A DNA stretch of 64,000 nucleotides from Spirosoma montaniterrae (GTDB lineage Bacteria > Bacteroidota > Bacteroidia > Cytophagales > Spirosomataceae), in NCBI RefSeq assembly GCF_001988955.1, contig NZ_CP014263.1, positions 4,062,001 to 4,126,000 on the forward strand, read 5' to 3'. Made by a program: the position numbers and the translations under genes. Shown here in pieces: positions 23,729-32,390 of this stretch. The notes beneath the pieces are model-generated. The model did no database searches and was not told the origin of the DNA. It saw nothing but the letters and a program-made list of their open reading frames with translations. The number at the start of each line of letters is the position of its first letter. The first letter of the stretch is position 1.

Positions 23729-25846
23729 ATGAATCGAACGTGTTTATTCTTCATCACTACGCTCACGCTGCATAGCATGACACAAGCACAAACCCCAGTG
23801 GCCCCAAAAGCGGCCATCAAGCCAAAACAACTTATTGTTCACGGCGATACGCGCACCGATAATTATTACTACCTCAACGAGCGCGAAAACCCGGAGGTCA
23901 TCAACTACCTGAAAGCCGAAAACGCCTACCTCGATCAGGTAATGGCCCCCGTAAAAGGGTTGCAGGAGAAACTTTTTGAGGAGATGAAAGGCCGCATCAA
24001 GCAACAGGACGAATCGGTGCCGTATAAAGAAGGCAATTATTTTTATTACACCCGCTACGTGACGGGGGGCGAATACCCGATTTATTGCCGCAAAAAAGGA
24101 TCGCTCGACGGCTCGGAAGAGGTGATGTTCGATGGCAACGCGCTGGCGAAAGGCCACAACTATTATAACCTCGGCGGTTTTGAGATTTCCGATAATGAAG
24201 AGTTAGCCATTTTTGCCGAAGACACCGTCAGCCGTCGTCTCTATACACTTCGGGTCAAAAACCTGAAAACCGGGCAGATTTATCTTGAAGCCATTCCGAA
24301 CACGGAAGCGGGCAGCTTTGCCTGGGCCGCCGACAACAAAACGCTGTTTTACATCAGGAAAGACCCGCAAACGCTGCTTGGTTATCAGGTGTATCGGCAC
24401 CTGCTCGGCACCGACCCCAAACAGGACGTATTGGTGTATGAAGAGAAAGACAACCAGTTTTATATGGGGCTGGGTCGCTCAAAATCAAAGAAATACATCA
24501 CCATCGGCGTCGACCATAACGGCGTGGCAACCGAGTACCGGCTACTCGAAGCCAGCAACCCGAACGGCGCGTTCACGGTGTTTCTGCCCCGCGAAAAAGG
24601 GCATGAATACGACATCGTACATTACCAGAACAAATTCTACGTCCGCACGAACTGGAAAGCCGAAAACTTCCGCCTGATGGAAGTGCCGGAAGGCAAAACC
24701 ACTGACCGCACGGCCTGGAAAGAGGTCATTCCGCACCGCTCCGACGTGTATCTGGCAAATATGGACGTGTTTGCCAATCACCTCGTGCTGGGCGAACGCA
24801 AAGCGGGTCTGACCAACATTCGGGTCATCAATCAGAAAAACAAGGCCGATTTCTACCTGCCTTTTCAGGACCCGGCCTATGTAGCAGGCATCGGCTATAA
24901 TCCTGACTTCAACACGAATGTTGTGCGTTATAGCTATGCCTCGCTCACTACGCCCAATTCGACTTACGATTACAACATGGATACCAAAGCCGCTACACTG
25001 ATGAAGCGGCAGGAGGTGCTGGGCGGTTTCGACCCGGCCAACTACACCTCCGAACGCGTATTCGTGACCGTGCGCGATGGGGCGAAGGTGCCGGTGTCGA
25101 TTGTGTACCGCAAAGGCACCAGAAAAGATGGCTCGGCTCCGTTGCTGCAATATGCCTACGGTTCGTATGGCATCAATATGGAACCGGGTTTTAGCAGTAC
25201 GCGCCTAAGCCTCCTCGACCGGGGGTTTATCTACGCAATGGCGCACATCCGGGGTGGTCAGGAAATGGGTCGTCGGTGGTACGAAGACGGCAAGATGTTG
25301 AAAAAGAAAAATACCTTCAACGACTTCGTAGACGTGTCGGAATATCTGGTCAGGAACAAATATACGGCAACGGATAAGTTGTTTGCCATGGGTGGCTCGG
25401 CGGGTGGTTTGCTGATGGGTGCCGTGGTGAATCAGGCACCACAGTTGTATCGGGGCGTAGTAGCCGCCGTGCCGTTCGTAGACGTAGTTACAACAATGCT
25501 CGATGAAAGCATTCCGCTGACGACCGGCGAGTTTGAGGAGTGGGGCAACCCCAAACAAAAACCGTATTACGACTACATGAAATCGTACTCGCCCTACGAC
25601 AACGTGCAGAAGAAAGCGTACCCGAACATGCTCGTAACCACTGGCCTGCACGATTCGCAGGTGCAGTATTGGGAACCCGCCAAGTGGGTCGCCAAGCTGC
25701 GTACTATGAAAACCGATGCCAATCAACTCCTGCTTCACACTAACATGGAAGCCGGACACGGTGGCGCGTCGGGCCGGTTTCAGGCACTAAAAGAAATCGC
25801 GCTGGAGTATGCTTTTATGCTGAATCTGGTTGAGGTGCGGGAGTAA
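23729..25846 (+). CDS. Prolyl oligopeptidase family serine peptidase (S9A, oligopeptidase B-like)
   Basis: The 705-residue protein has a signal peptide ending at SMTQAQ, a beta-propeller domain (about 75-420) and an alpha/beta hydrolase domain. The catalytic Ser is in MGGSAGGLL (Ser557), with Asp642 in GLHDSQVQYWEP and His677 in EAGHGGASGRF. The propeller start (NYYYLNERENPEVINYLKAENAY) and the motif FEEWGNPKQKPYYDYMKSYSPYDNV are typical of oligopeptidase B. Export indicates periplasmic peptide degradation. The gene stands alone between the palindrome and treY. Confidence 0.93.
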   Translation: MNRTCLFFITTLTLHSMTQAQTPVAPKAAIKPKQLIVHGDTRTDNYYYLNERENPEVINYLKAENAYLDQVMAPVKGLQEKLFEEMKGRIKQQDESVPYKEGNYFYYTRYVTGGEYPIYCRKKGSLDGSEEVMFDGNALAKGHNYYNLGGFEISDNEELAIFAEDTVSRRLYTLRVKNLKTGQIYLEAIPNTEAGSFAWAADNKTLFYIRKDPQTLLGYQVYRHLLGTDPKQDVLVYEEKDNQFYMGLGRSKSKKYITIGVDHNGVATEYRLLEASNPNGAFTVFLPREKGHEYDIVHYQNKFYVRTNWKAENFRLMEVPEGKTTDRTAWKEVIPHRSDVYLANMDVFANHLVLGERKAGLTNIRVINQKNKADFYLPFQDPAYVAGIGYNPDFNTNVVRYSYASLTTPNSTYDYNMDTKAATLMKRQEVLGGFDPANYTSERVFVTVRDGAKVPVSIVYRKGTRKDGSAPLLQYAYGSYGINMEPGFSSTRLSLLDRGFIYAMAHIRGGQEMGRRWYEDGKMLKKKNTFNDFVDVSEYLVRNKYTATDKLFAMGGSAGGLLMGAVVNQAPQLYRGVVAAVPFVDVVTTMLDESIPLTTGEFEEWGNPKQKPYYDYMKSYSPYDNVQKKAYPNMLVTTGLHDSQVQYWEPAKWVAKLRTMKTDANQLLLHTNMEAGHGGASGRFQALKEIALEYAFMLNLVEVRE

Positions 25847-25951
25847 ACGAGGAGATTGTCCTGAGCAGGTAAAGGCCAACACAATACCCGCTTACGGAGT
25901 TGTACATAGAGCGCATCAGACAGATGTGTTTACTCAACGTCTTTTGACTTT

Positions 25952-28672
25952 ATGTACAACCCGGTCTCCACGTACCGCTTTCAGCTTAATAAAGATTTTA
26001 CGCTCAACAACGTAGCCGAGCTTCTCCCCTATTTGCAGCAGTTGGGCGTCACTACTATTTATGGCTCACCCATCTATGTGGCTACGCCCGGCAGTTCGCA
26101 TGGTTACGACGCCGTTGACCCAACGCGCATCAACCCCGAAATTGGCACGGAAGAGCAACTGCGTACCCTCAGCGAACGACTCAAACAGGCGGGTATGGGC
26201 TGGTTTCAGGACATTGTGCCGAACCACATGGCCTACCACCCGAATAACGAGTGGCTGATGGATATACTCGAAAAAGGTCCTATTTCGACTTATGCCGAGT
26301 ATTTTGAAACGTCGCTCAGCAGTTCGTTTTTTCGGGGTCGTATCGAAGCTCCGTTTCTGCCCGAAGACCTCGAACATACTATTGCCAACGGCGATCTGAC
26401 ACTCGATTATGCCGATGACCGGCTCGTGTTTCATGTACAGGGGAACACGCTCCCGCTCAAACCCAACAGCTATGCCACGGTGCTACGGGCGGGCGAGACG
26501 GAACCCAATCAGGCTCTGAACCAGTTGCTCGACCAACTTGAGCAGTTGCGCCAGGTTGATGAGCCGGAAGCTTACGTAGCAGCCTGGAGCGAGTTTAAGA
26601 CGCAGTTGGCCGCGCTGGTTCATCATTCGGCAACGGCCCGGTATATACAGTCGGCCATTGCACACGTCAACCAGTCGCCGACTTTGTTGCATACGCTGGC
26701 CGAAGAGCAGTTCTACCGATTCCGAACTGAACCAAAAACCCGGCAGGAGATGAATTACCGCCGGTTTTTCACCGTCAATGGCCTGATTTGCCTGAACATG
26801 CGCGAACAGGAAGTATTCGATGCGTACCACGCGTTCACCAAAAAATTAGTTGACGAAGGTGTATTTCAGGGGCTGCGCGTCGACCATGTTGACGGTTTAT
26901 ACGATCCGAAGCAGTATCTCGAACGACTGCGTGCACTGACTGGCTCTGAAACGTGGCTCATTGTTGAGAAAATTTTGCAGGCCGACGAAGACCTGCCAAC
27001 CGACTGGCCCATCAACGGCGCGTCGGGATATGAGTTTCTGGCTCACCTGAACAACCTGCTTACCAACGCTGACAGCGAACCGGCTTTTCGCCAGTTTTAC
27101 GCGCAGTTGGTGGGCAATGAAACGCCTATACACCAGCAGATTCGCGACCGCAAGGCGTATTTTCTGGCACAATACATGGGCGGAGAGTTGGACAACCTCT
27201 ACCAGTATTTCCGCAAGCTTAAGCTGGTCGATGAAACCGAACTGGCCGACCTGACCGAGGCCGAGTTGAAGCACACCATCGGTGCGGTACTGGTGCATTG
27301 CCCGGTTTATCGGTACTACGGCAACCAGCTTCCGCTCTCTGAAACAGAAGCTGATGCGTTTCGGGCAATTCTGGCCGAAGCCACCGAAAACCGGCCTGAG
27401 CTGACCCACGCGGCCCGGCTGCTCGAAGACGTTTTGCTAACCCGTACACACACCGCCGACGCCGATTATAACGACCGGGCGTTGCGGTTCTATCAGCGGC
27501 TGATGCAGTTTTCCAGCCCGCTCATGGCGAAGGGCGTTGAAGACACGCTGCTGTATACCTACAATGCATTTATCGGCCACAACGAAGTCGGCGACGGCCC
27601 CGAACGGCACGGTATGCTGCCCGAAGAATTTCACCGGGCTATGCAGCACCGGCAGCAGTACTGGCCGCTGGCAATGAATACCACTACCACGCACGACACC
27701 AAGCGGGGCGAAGACGTGCGGGCGCGGCTCAACGTGTTGACCGACCTCGCCGACGAATGGCTGACCGAAGCACGGGCATGGCTTGATTTGCTGGCCGAAG
27801 AAAACCCCAGCCGGGAAACTCACGTGGGCGTACCCGATGCCAACGATGCCTATTTCATGCTGCAAAACATGGTGGGCGCGTATCCGATGCCCGGCGAACC
27901 TGACGATGATTTTGAGAATCGGTTTCGGCTATACATGGAAAAAGCCTTGCAGGAAGCCAAGCGGCACACCACCGGCTGGCAGGTCGAGGAAACGTATCAC
28001 GAAGGCATCCGGCGATTTATTACGCGTCTGTTCGATCAAGAAGGACCGTTCTGGGCACGGTTCGAGCCGTTTTATCGGCGCGTAGCCGATTTTGGAGTGG
28101 TAAACTCGCTGGTTCAAACCGCGCTGAAATGCACTTGCCCCGGCGTTCCCGACGTGTATCAGGGAGCTGAAGGCTGGGATTTGAGTCTTGTTGACCCCGA
28201 CAACCGCCGTCCGGTCGATTTTGCCCGTCGGCAGGTGTTTATCGACGCGCTGACCGCTCAACCGGTATCCGACTGGGCCGACTTATGGCAGCACCGCTTC
28301 GACAGCCGTATCAAACTCGCGTTGGTGCGGTCGTTGCTGCACCTGCGTCGGGCCAAACCCACCTTGTTTGCGGAAGGTGATTACGTGCCGCTTACTATCG
28401 AAGGAAGGTGCAAAAACCACATGCTGGCCTTCGCCCGTAGGTACGAAACGGACTGGTGCATCGTGGTTATACCGCTGCAGGCTGCGCGATTGTGCCAGCA
28501 ACAAAACGCAACAGACGTACTTTCTCTGGATTGGAGCGATACGGTGGTACTGTTGCCCGATGATGCCCCAACGAGCTTCTCAAACGTACTGACGGGAGAA
28601 ATGATTACAGCAAATCGGCTGGCCGTGCAGCCTCTGTTTCAGCAACTGCCAGTGGCTGTGTTGTTGGCGTAG
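25952..28672 (+). CDS. treY: Maltooligosyl trehalose synthase TreY
   Basis: TreY (GH13) turns the reducing end of maltooligosaccharides into a trehalose unit, which TreZ then releases. The 906-residue protein shows the GH13 regions: DIVPNHMAY, GLRVDHVDGLYDP with the nucleophile Asp, LIVEKIL with the acid/base Glu, and TTTHDTKRGEDVRARL. The family signature near the start is GSPIYVATPGSSHGYDAVDP. Length is at the upper end of the family range. No treZ or other trehalose gene is in the window, so the partner must be elsewhere. It converges on the GH127 gene with 18 bp between stops. Confidence 0.96.
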   Translation: MYNPVSTYRFQLNKDFTLNNVAELLPYLQQLGVTTIYGSPIYVATPGSSHGYDAVDPTRINPEIGTEEQLRTLSERLKQAGMGWFQDIVPNHMAYHPNNEWLMDILEKGPISTYAEYFETSLSSSFFRGRIEAPFLPEDLEHTIANGDLTLDYADDRLVFHVQGNTLPLKPNSYATVLRAGETEPNQALNQLLDQLEQLRQVDEPEAYVAAWSEFKTQLAALVHHSATARYIQSAIAHVNQSPTLLHTLAEEQFYRFRTEPKTRQEMNYRRFFTVNGLICLNMREQEVFDAYHAFTKKLVDEGVFQGLRVDHVDGLYDPKQYLERLRALTGSETWLIVEKILQADEDLPTDWPINGASGYEFLAHLNNLLTNADSEPAFRQFYAQLVGNETPIHQQIRDRKAYFLAQYMGGELDNLYQYFRKLKLVDETELADLTEAELKHTIGAVLVHCPVYRYYGNQLPLSETEADAFRAILAEATENRPELTHAARLLEDVLLTRTHTADADYNDRALRFYQRLMQFSSPLMAKGVEDTLLYTYNAFIGHNEVGDGPERHGMLPEEFHRAMQHRQQYWPLAMNTTTTHDTKRGEDVRARLNVLTDLADEWLTEARAWLDLLAEENPSRETHVGVPDANDAYFMLQNMVGAYPMPGEPDDDFENRFRLYMEKALQEAKRHTTGWQVEETYHEGIRRFITRLFDQEGPFWARFEPFYRRVADFGVVNSLVQTALKCTCPGVPDVYQGAEGWDLSLVDPDNRRPVDFARRQVFIDALTAQPVSDWADLWQHRFDSRIKLALVRSLLHLRRAKPTLFAEGDYVPLTIEGRCKNHMLAFARRYETDWCIVVIPLQAARLCQQQNATDVLSLDWSDTVVLLPDDAPTSFSNVLTGEMITANRLAVQPLFQQLPVAVLLA

Positions 28673-28690
28673 CTAACGGGTTTGGGTCCG

Positions 28691-30571
28691 CTATTTCCAG
28701 TCGATCCAAACCTTCATACGCCCCGGCTGGCGATTGTCCCAGGCGTAGTAAGGAATCAGCGTGTACGTACCGGTAGAGCCACTGGCGCGGATTGTGGTAA
28801 TACCGCCGAGCAGATTGGGCTGGAATTGCGCCGTAAATTTTGTGTCGGCAGAAAAGCTCGCCCGGTCAACGGTCAGACTGTCGTGGTCGGCTTCTTCGAG
28901 GCAGTATACAAGCGGGCCGCGCTGAATGGCCCGCTTACCTATGTTCGCCTTCACGCGCGGATCGGCTTCAACCACCTCAACGGGCATATCGAGCGTTAGC
29001 AGAATCGAATCGCCTTTTTTCCAGTTCCGTTTGATAGTCAGGTAAGCATTTGCTTCGGAGAACGCAACTTTTTTGCCATTGACCAGCACGCGGTATGTTT
29101 TGCACCAGTCGGGTCGGCGCAGGTTTACGGCAAACGGGCCACTTTGGTCGGGGTCAAGCTGAATACGGATGACGCCGTCCCAGGGGTAATCCGATTGTTG
29201 CTGAACGCGTATCGAGCGATTGCTAACCTTCGCCGTTGTTTCGCTGGCAACATACAGATTGATATAGAGCGCGTCAGGCCCCGTTGCATAGATGTACCCG
29301 CCCAGTGAGGGCAACAGCCGCGATACGTTGCTGGGGCAACAGGCCGTGCCATACCACGGTTTGCGGTGATGATTGCCTGCCGACGCCAGCGGATTCACGT
29401 AGAAGAACCGGTCGCCCGATAGTTGAACGCCCGCCAGAGCCGCGTTATATAGCGACCGTTCCAGCACGTTGACGTACCGGGCATCGCCCGATGCCGCATT
29501 CATTCGCTGATTCCAGAATACCATACCTACCGATGCGCAGGTTTCGCAATACGCCGACTCATTGGGCAGGTCATAATCTTCCGTGAATCCTTCGTTGTGC
29601 ACCGACGAACCTATGCCACCCGTGACGTACATATTGCGGTTCACCACATCATTCCAAACGCGGGTTGTGGCGTCGATATAGCCCTTATCGCCGGTTTCGG
29701 CAGCTACGTCGGCCATGCCGGTGTAGAGGTACATGGCCCGAACGGCGTGCCCCTTGATGTCGGTGATTTGCCGCACCGGTACATCGTCCTGGCAGTAGGC
29801 GGCTCCCCACGTTTTGTTGTTCCAGATGGCCCCTTTGCCGTAGCCTTTACCGCGTTGTTCGAGAAACCAGTTGGCAAGCTTCAGATAGCGGTCGTTCCGG
29901 GTAGCGTGATAAAGTTTTACCAATGCCAGTTCAATTTCCTGATGACCCGATACCCACGGGCGGTTTGCCAGCCGGAATGTGCTGTCGATATGATCGGCGA
30001 ACCGGGTTGCTACGGTCAGCAGCTTTCGTTTGCCGGTGGCATCGGCGTAGGCAACAGCGGCTTCCATGAGGTGCCCGGCGCAGTAGTCCTCATGCTTTTC
30101 CATGTCGGTCCAGCGTTTGTCGAGGCCCGTAAGCGTATAGTAGGTGTTCAGGTAGCCATCGGGCAACTGAGCCGCAGCAATTTTATCGATCCAGGCGTCT
30201 GCTTTTTGTTCTAAAACCGAATCGCGTTTGCTTTTGAGCGTGTAGGCCATACCCTCGATGACCTTATACACGTCGGAGTCATCAAAATAAATGCCCTCGT
30301 GTTTGCCTTCGCGCCGGGCGGCTTTTTCAAAATTGCGCATCCGGCCCGTTTTTACCTCGGTTTGTTCGATACAAACGGGTAATGTAGCCACCTGCACCCG
30401 CTCGATGCGCGGAAGCCAGAAATCATCGGTAAGCGTAACCTGCGAAAAGTTAATGGGTCGCACCTGACCCGCCCGGGCAACCTGACCGAACGACACCGTT
30501 TGCTGAGCAACAGCACATGAAGTCAGAATAAGCAGGAAAATTGCCCCTGCGATAAACGAATAAGCTTTCAT
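28691..30571 (-). CDS. GH127 beta-L-arabinofuranosidase (DUF1680), lipoprotein
   Basis: I start at the ATG at 30571 (626 residues), which gives a signal peptide with a lipobox (LILTSCAVAQ). The frame opens five codons earlier. The body is the (alpha/alpha)6 barrel of DUF1680 (HEDYCAGHLMEAAVAYADATG). It carries the family's zinc/cysteine site, E-T-C in AYCETCASVGMVF and C-C in YGTACCPSNVSRLLPSLGG, in which one cysteine is the nucleophile. C-terminal beta domains follow (RRPDWCKTYRVLVNG). It would release terminal beta-L-arabinofuranose. It lies next to the NrtR/AraR-like regulator gene on the same strand. Confidence 0.93.
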   Translation of the reverse strand: MKAYSFIAGAIFLLILTSCAVAQQTVSFGQVARAGQVRPINFSQVTLTDDFWLPRIERVQVATLPVCIEQTEVKTGRMRNFEKAARREGKHEGIYFDDSDVYKVIEGMAYTLKSKRDSVLEQKADAWIDKIAAAQLPDGYLNTYYTLTGLDKRWTDMEKHEDYCAGHLMEAAVAYADATGKRKLLTVATRFADHIDSTFRLANRPWVSGHQEIELALVKLYHATRNDRYLKLANWFLEQRGKGYGKGAIWNNKTWGAAYCQDDVPVRQITDIKGHAVRAMYLYTGMADVAAETGDKGYIDATTRVWNDVVNRNMYVTGGIGSSVHNEGFTEDYDLPNESAYCETCASVGMVFWNQRMNAASGDARYVNVLERSLYNAALAGVQLSGDRFFYVNPLASAGNHHRKPWYGTACCPSNVSRLLPSLGGYIYATGPDALYINLYVASETTAKVSNRSIRVQQQSDYPWDGVIRIQLDPDQSGPFAVNLRRPDWCKTYRVLVNGKKVAFSEANAYLTIKRNWKKGDSILLTLDMPVEVVEADPRVKANIGKRAIQRGPLVYCLEEADHDSLTVDRASFSADTKFTAQFQPNLLGGITTIRASGSTGTYTLIPYYAWDNRQPGRMKVWIDWK

Positions 30572-30573
30572 GC

Positions 30574-30606
30574 CTATAGAAAGCAATTGATGTTCAGATT
30601 CTATAG
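30574..30606. promoter_or_regulatory. Inverted repeat CTATAGAA/TTCTATAG upstream of the GH127 gene
   Basis: Perfect 8-bp arms CTATAGAA (30574-30581) and TTCTATAG (30599-30606), separated by 17 bp, lie directly before the GH127 start. This is a reasonable operator candidate for a dimeric regulator, such as the Nudix-type protein encoded upstream. No binding evidence exists. Confidence 0.4.
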
Positions 30607-30693
30607 AGAACTACCCGAATATTTTATAACCTTACGTTTTTGACAAAGTTCTACGTCTGATATTGTTTTCACCAAATTAACAACTCAGCCCGT

Positions 30694-30819
30694 ATGTGGA
30701 ATTTACTGCAAAACTCAGCACCTTACTTCATCATAATCAATATTGTAGTATATTTTATATATATAGTGTTAGGTCTATTAGGAATAATAGCCCTTTTAAA
30801 ATACATCAGGAGTAAATAA
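30694..30819 (+). CDS. Candidate 41-residue single-helix membrane protein
   Basis: An ATG-to-TAA frame encodes a 41-residue peptide: a short head (MWNLLQNSAPY), a long hydrophobic stretch (about residues 12-35, rich in I, V, L and Y) and a basic tail (KYIRSK), positive-inside as in small membrane proteins. It lies on the strand opposite its neighbours, in the gap between the GH127 and regulator genes, and the DNA here is much richer in AT than the genes. No clear promoter or ribosome binding site is seen. It could be chance coding of AT-rich DNA. Confidence 0.35.
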   Translation: MWNLLQNSAPYFIIINIVVYFIYIVLGLLGIIALLKYIRSK

Positions 30820-30836
30820 AATACATAGAGTAACAC

Positions 30837-31544
30837 TTACAAGCTTTCATAGATGGCCGGGGCCGTCATGAAGTGCTGAAACGCATGTTGCTGTTCGCGG
30901 TATTTATCTTTGTCGAGTTTATAGAGCAGCCCTTTCTTCGTTACTGATTTCTCGTCTTTGTCGCCCGTCCGAATCAACAAATTGGTAGACAGGATTTTGC
31001 GGCTGAAATTCCGGCGGTCGAGTGGGGCGTTATAGATGGCTTCGTAAAGTTTCTGAAGTTGAGGCAGCGTAAACGTTTCGGGCAACAGTTCGAAACCGAT
31101 GGGATACAGGGCGGCTTTGTGGCGGAGCCGTTGTAGGGCCATCGTTACCATATTGTTGTGATCGAAGATCAGAGTTGGGTGCGCCACCAGCGGCAACCAC
31201 GACGCGTTGCTTCGGCGGGCCAGTTCGGCGTTGTGCTGCTGAATATCGATGAGGGCAAAATAACCAACCGATACAGTACGTTCTGCCGGGTCGCGGTCAA
31301 CCTGCCCAAAGGTATGGAGTTGCTCCATGTACACGTTTTGCAGGCCCGTCAGTTCGTTTAGAATTCGTCGGGCAGCTTCATCCAATCCTTCGTTCGGGTC
31401 CAGAAATCCGCCCATCAGCGACCATTTTCCCTGCTCCGGCTCGAAATTGCGTTTAATCAGAAGCAACTTGAGTGCTTCGCCGTCGAAACCAAAAATAATA
31501 CAATCAAGCGCGACCGAGATCCGCGACGCAACGGAATAGGGCAT
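30837..31544 (-). CDS. NrtR/AraR-like transcriptional regulator with degenerate Nudix domain
   Basis: The 235-residue protein has an N-terminal Nudix domain (about 10-150) and a C-terminal winged-helix-like part (LPQLQKLYEAIYNAPLDRRNFSRKIL). The Nudix box is GFLDPNEGLDEAARRILNELTGL: where the catalytic signature needs R-E-U-x-E-E, this has R-I-L-N-E-L, so two acidic residues are lost. Such degenerate Nudix-winged helix proteins are the NrtR family of regulators that bind sugars or ADP-ribose. In Bacteroides the NrtR-type AraR controls arabinose use. The next gene on this strand is a GH127 arabinofuranosidase, which supports an arabinose-sensing role by inference. Confidence 0.8.
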   Translation of the reverse strand: MPYSVASRISVALDCIIFGFDGEALKLLLIKRNFEPEQGKWSLMGGFLDPNEGLDEAARRILNELTGLQNVYMEQLHTFGQVDRDPAERTVSVGYFALIDIQQHNAELARRSNASWLPLVAHPTLIFDHNNMVTMALQRLRHKAALYPIGFELLPETFTLPQLQKLYEAIYNAPLDRRNFSRKILSTNLLIRTGDKDEKSVTKKGLLYKLDKDKYREQQHAFQHFMTAPAIYESL

Positions 31545-31601
31545 ACGGAGGAATAGTTAATTACCAGTTAAATGTAGTATTTTTTCGTTTTTACCCATTT
31601 C

Positions 31602-32303
31602 CTATTTCTTCGTCAAATAATATTGCCGACGCGCAGGGTCGAATTTCTCGATAGCGTAGCGCAGGGCCGTGCGTGGCATTTGTGGCAAATGGTCGTGCAG
31701 AAACTCTTCGAGGGCGTCGGGGCTGCGCTTGCCCACCTCACGAAGCATCCAGCCAATAGCTTTATGAATAAGATCGTGTTTGTGTGGCAATAACCGTTCG
31801 GCCAGCGCAAACGTGTCGCCAAACTGCCCCAGCCGGATAAACGCGAGCGTAGTTACGATAGCTATTCGCTGACTCCAGAGGTGGTCTTCGCCAGCCAGAT
31901 CATAAAGTACCGAACGGTCGTTGTTAAGTAAATGCCGCCCCAGCACGTGCGGGCACGTTACATCGACCAAATCCCAGTTGTTGACGTAGTATCGATTCGC
32001 CAGATAGCGTTCGGCCAGTTTAGCCCGCTGCGAAGAAGAGGCTTTTTTGCTTTGATAGACCCAAATCAGCAACCCCGTCATGCGGCATTCGTGGTACGGT
32101 TCGCGCAGCAGTTTTTCAACTTCATCGGCGGCCAACGCCTGGTATTGTTTGGCAATGGCATGTTGCTGTGGCATCGATAAGCCCAGAAATACGTCGCCTT
32201 CGCCATATTGGCCGGGTTTCGTTTTAAAAAAACGAGCGGCAAACGATGCCCGTTCTGGCTGTTCAAGAGCCAGTAGCGTTTGTTTTACGTCGGAGTGGGT
32301 CAT
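31602..32303 (-). CDS. DNA alkylation repair protein (AlkD-like HEAT-repeat glycosylase)
   Basis: The 233-residue protein fits the AlkD family, which removes N3- and N7-alkylpurines with a HEAT-like repeat fold. The characteristic stretch NRYYVNNWDLVDVTCPHVLG contains the Trp and Asp of the active-site cleft. The helical repeats before it are PYHECRMTGLLIWVYQ and AKLAERYL, and those after it SQRIAIVTTLAFIRLGQF and DLIHKAIGWMLREVGKR. It ends at LTKK. It follows ftsZ on the same strand after a terminator, so it is likely expressed separately. Confidence 0.9.
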   Translation of the reverse strand: MTHSDVKQTLLALEQPERASFAARFFKTKPGQYGEGDVFLGLSMPQQHAIAKQYQALAADEVEKLLREPYHECRMTGLLIWVYQSKKASSSQRAKLAERYLANRYYVNNWDLVDVTCPHVLGRHLLNNDRSVLYDLAGEDHLWSQRIAIVTTLAFIRLGQFGDTFALAERLLPHKHDLIHKAIGWMLREVGKRSPDALEEFLHDHLPQMPRTALRYAIEKFDPARRQYYLTKK

Positions 32304-32304
32304 A

Positions 32305-32369
32305 GAAAAACCAAAAACTCCGGCTTCGGCAATGAAAGCTACGATTTGCTCACACTACCGAAGCCAGAG
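32305..32369 (-). terminator. Terminator after ftsZ
   Basis: On the minus strand CTCTGGCTTCGG pairs with CCGAAGCCGGAG (one mismatch) around a loop of about 28 bases, followed by TTTTTGGTTTTTC. It closes the seven-gene murD-ftsZ unit 22 bp after the ftsZ stop. Confidence 0.7.
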
Positions 32370-32390
32370 CTTCTGCCTATTAATTCAGCC

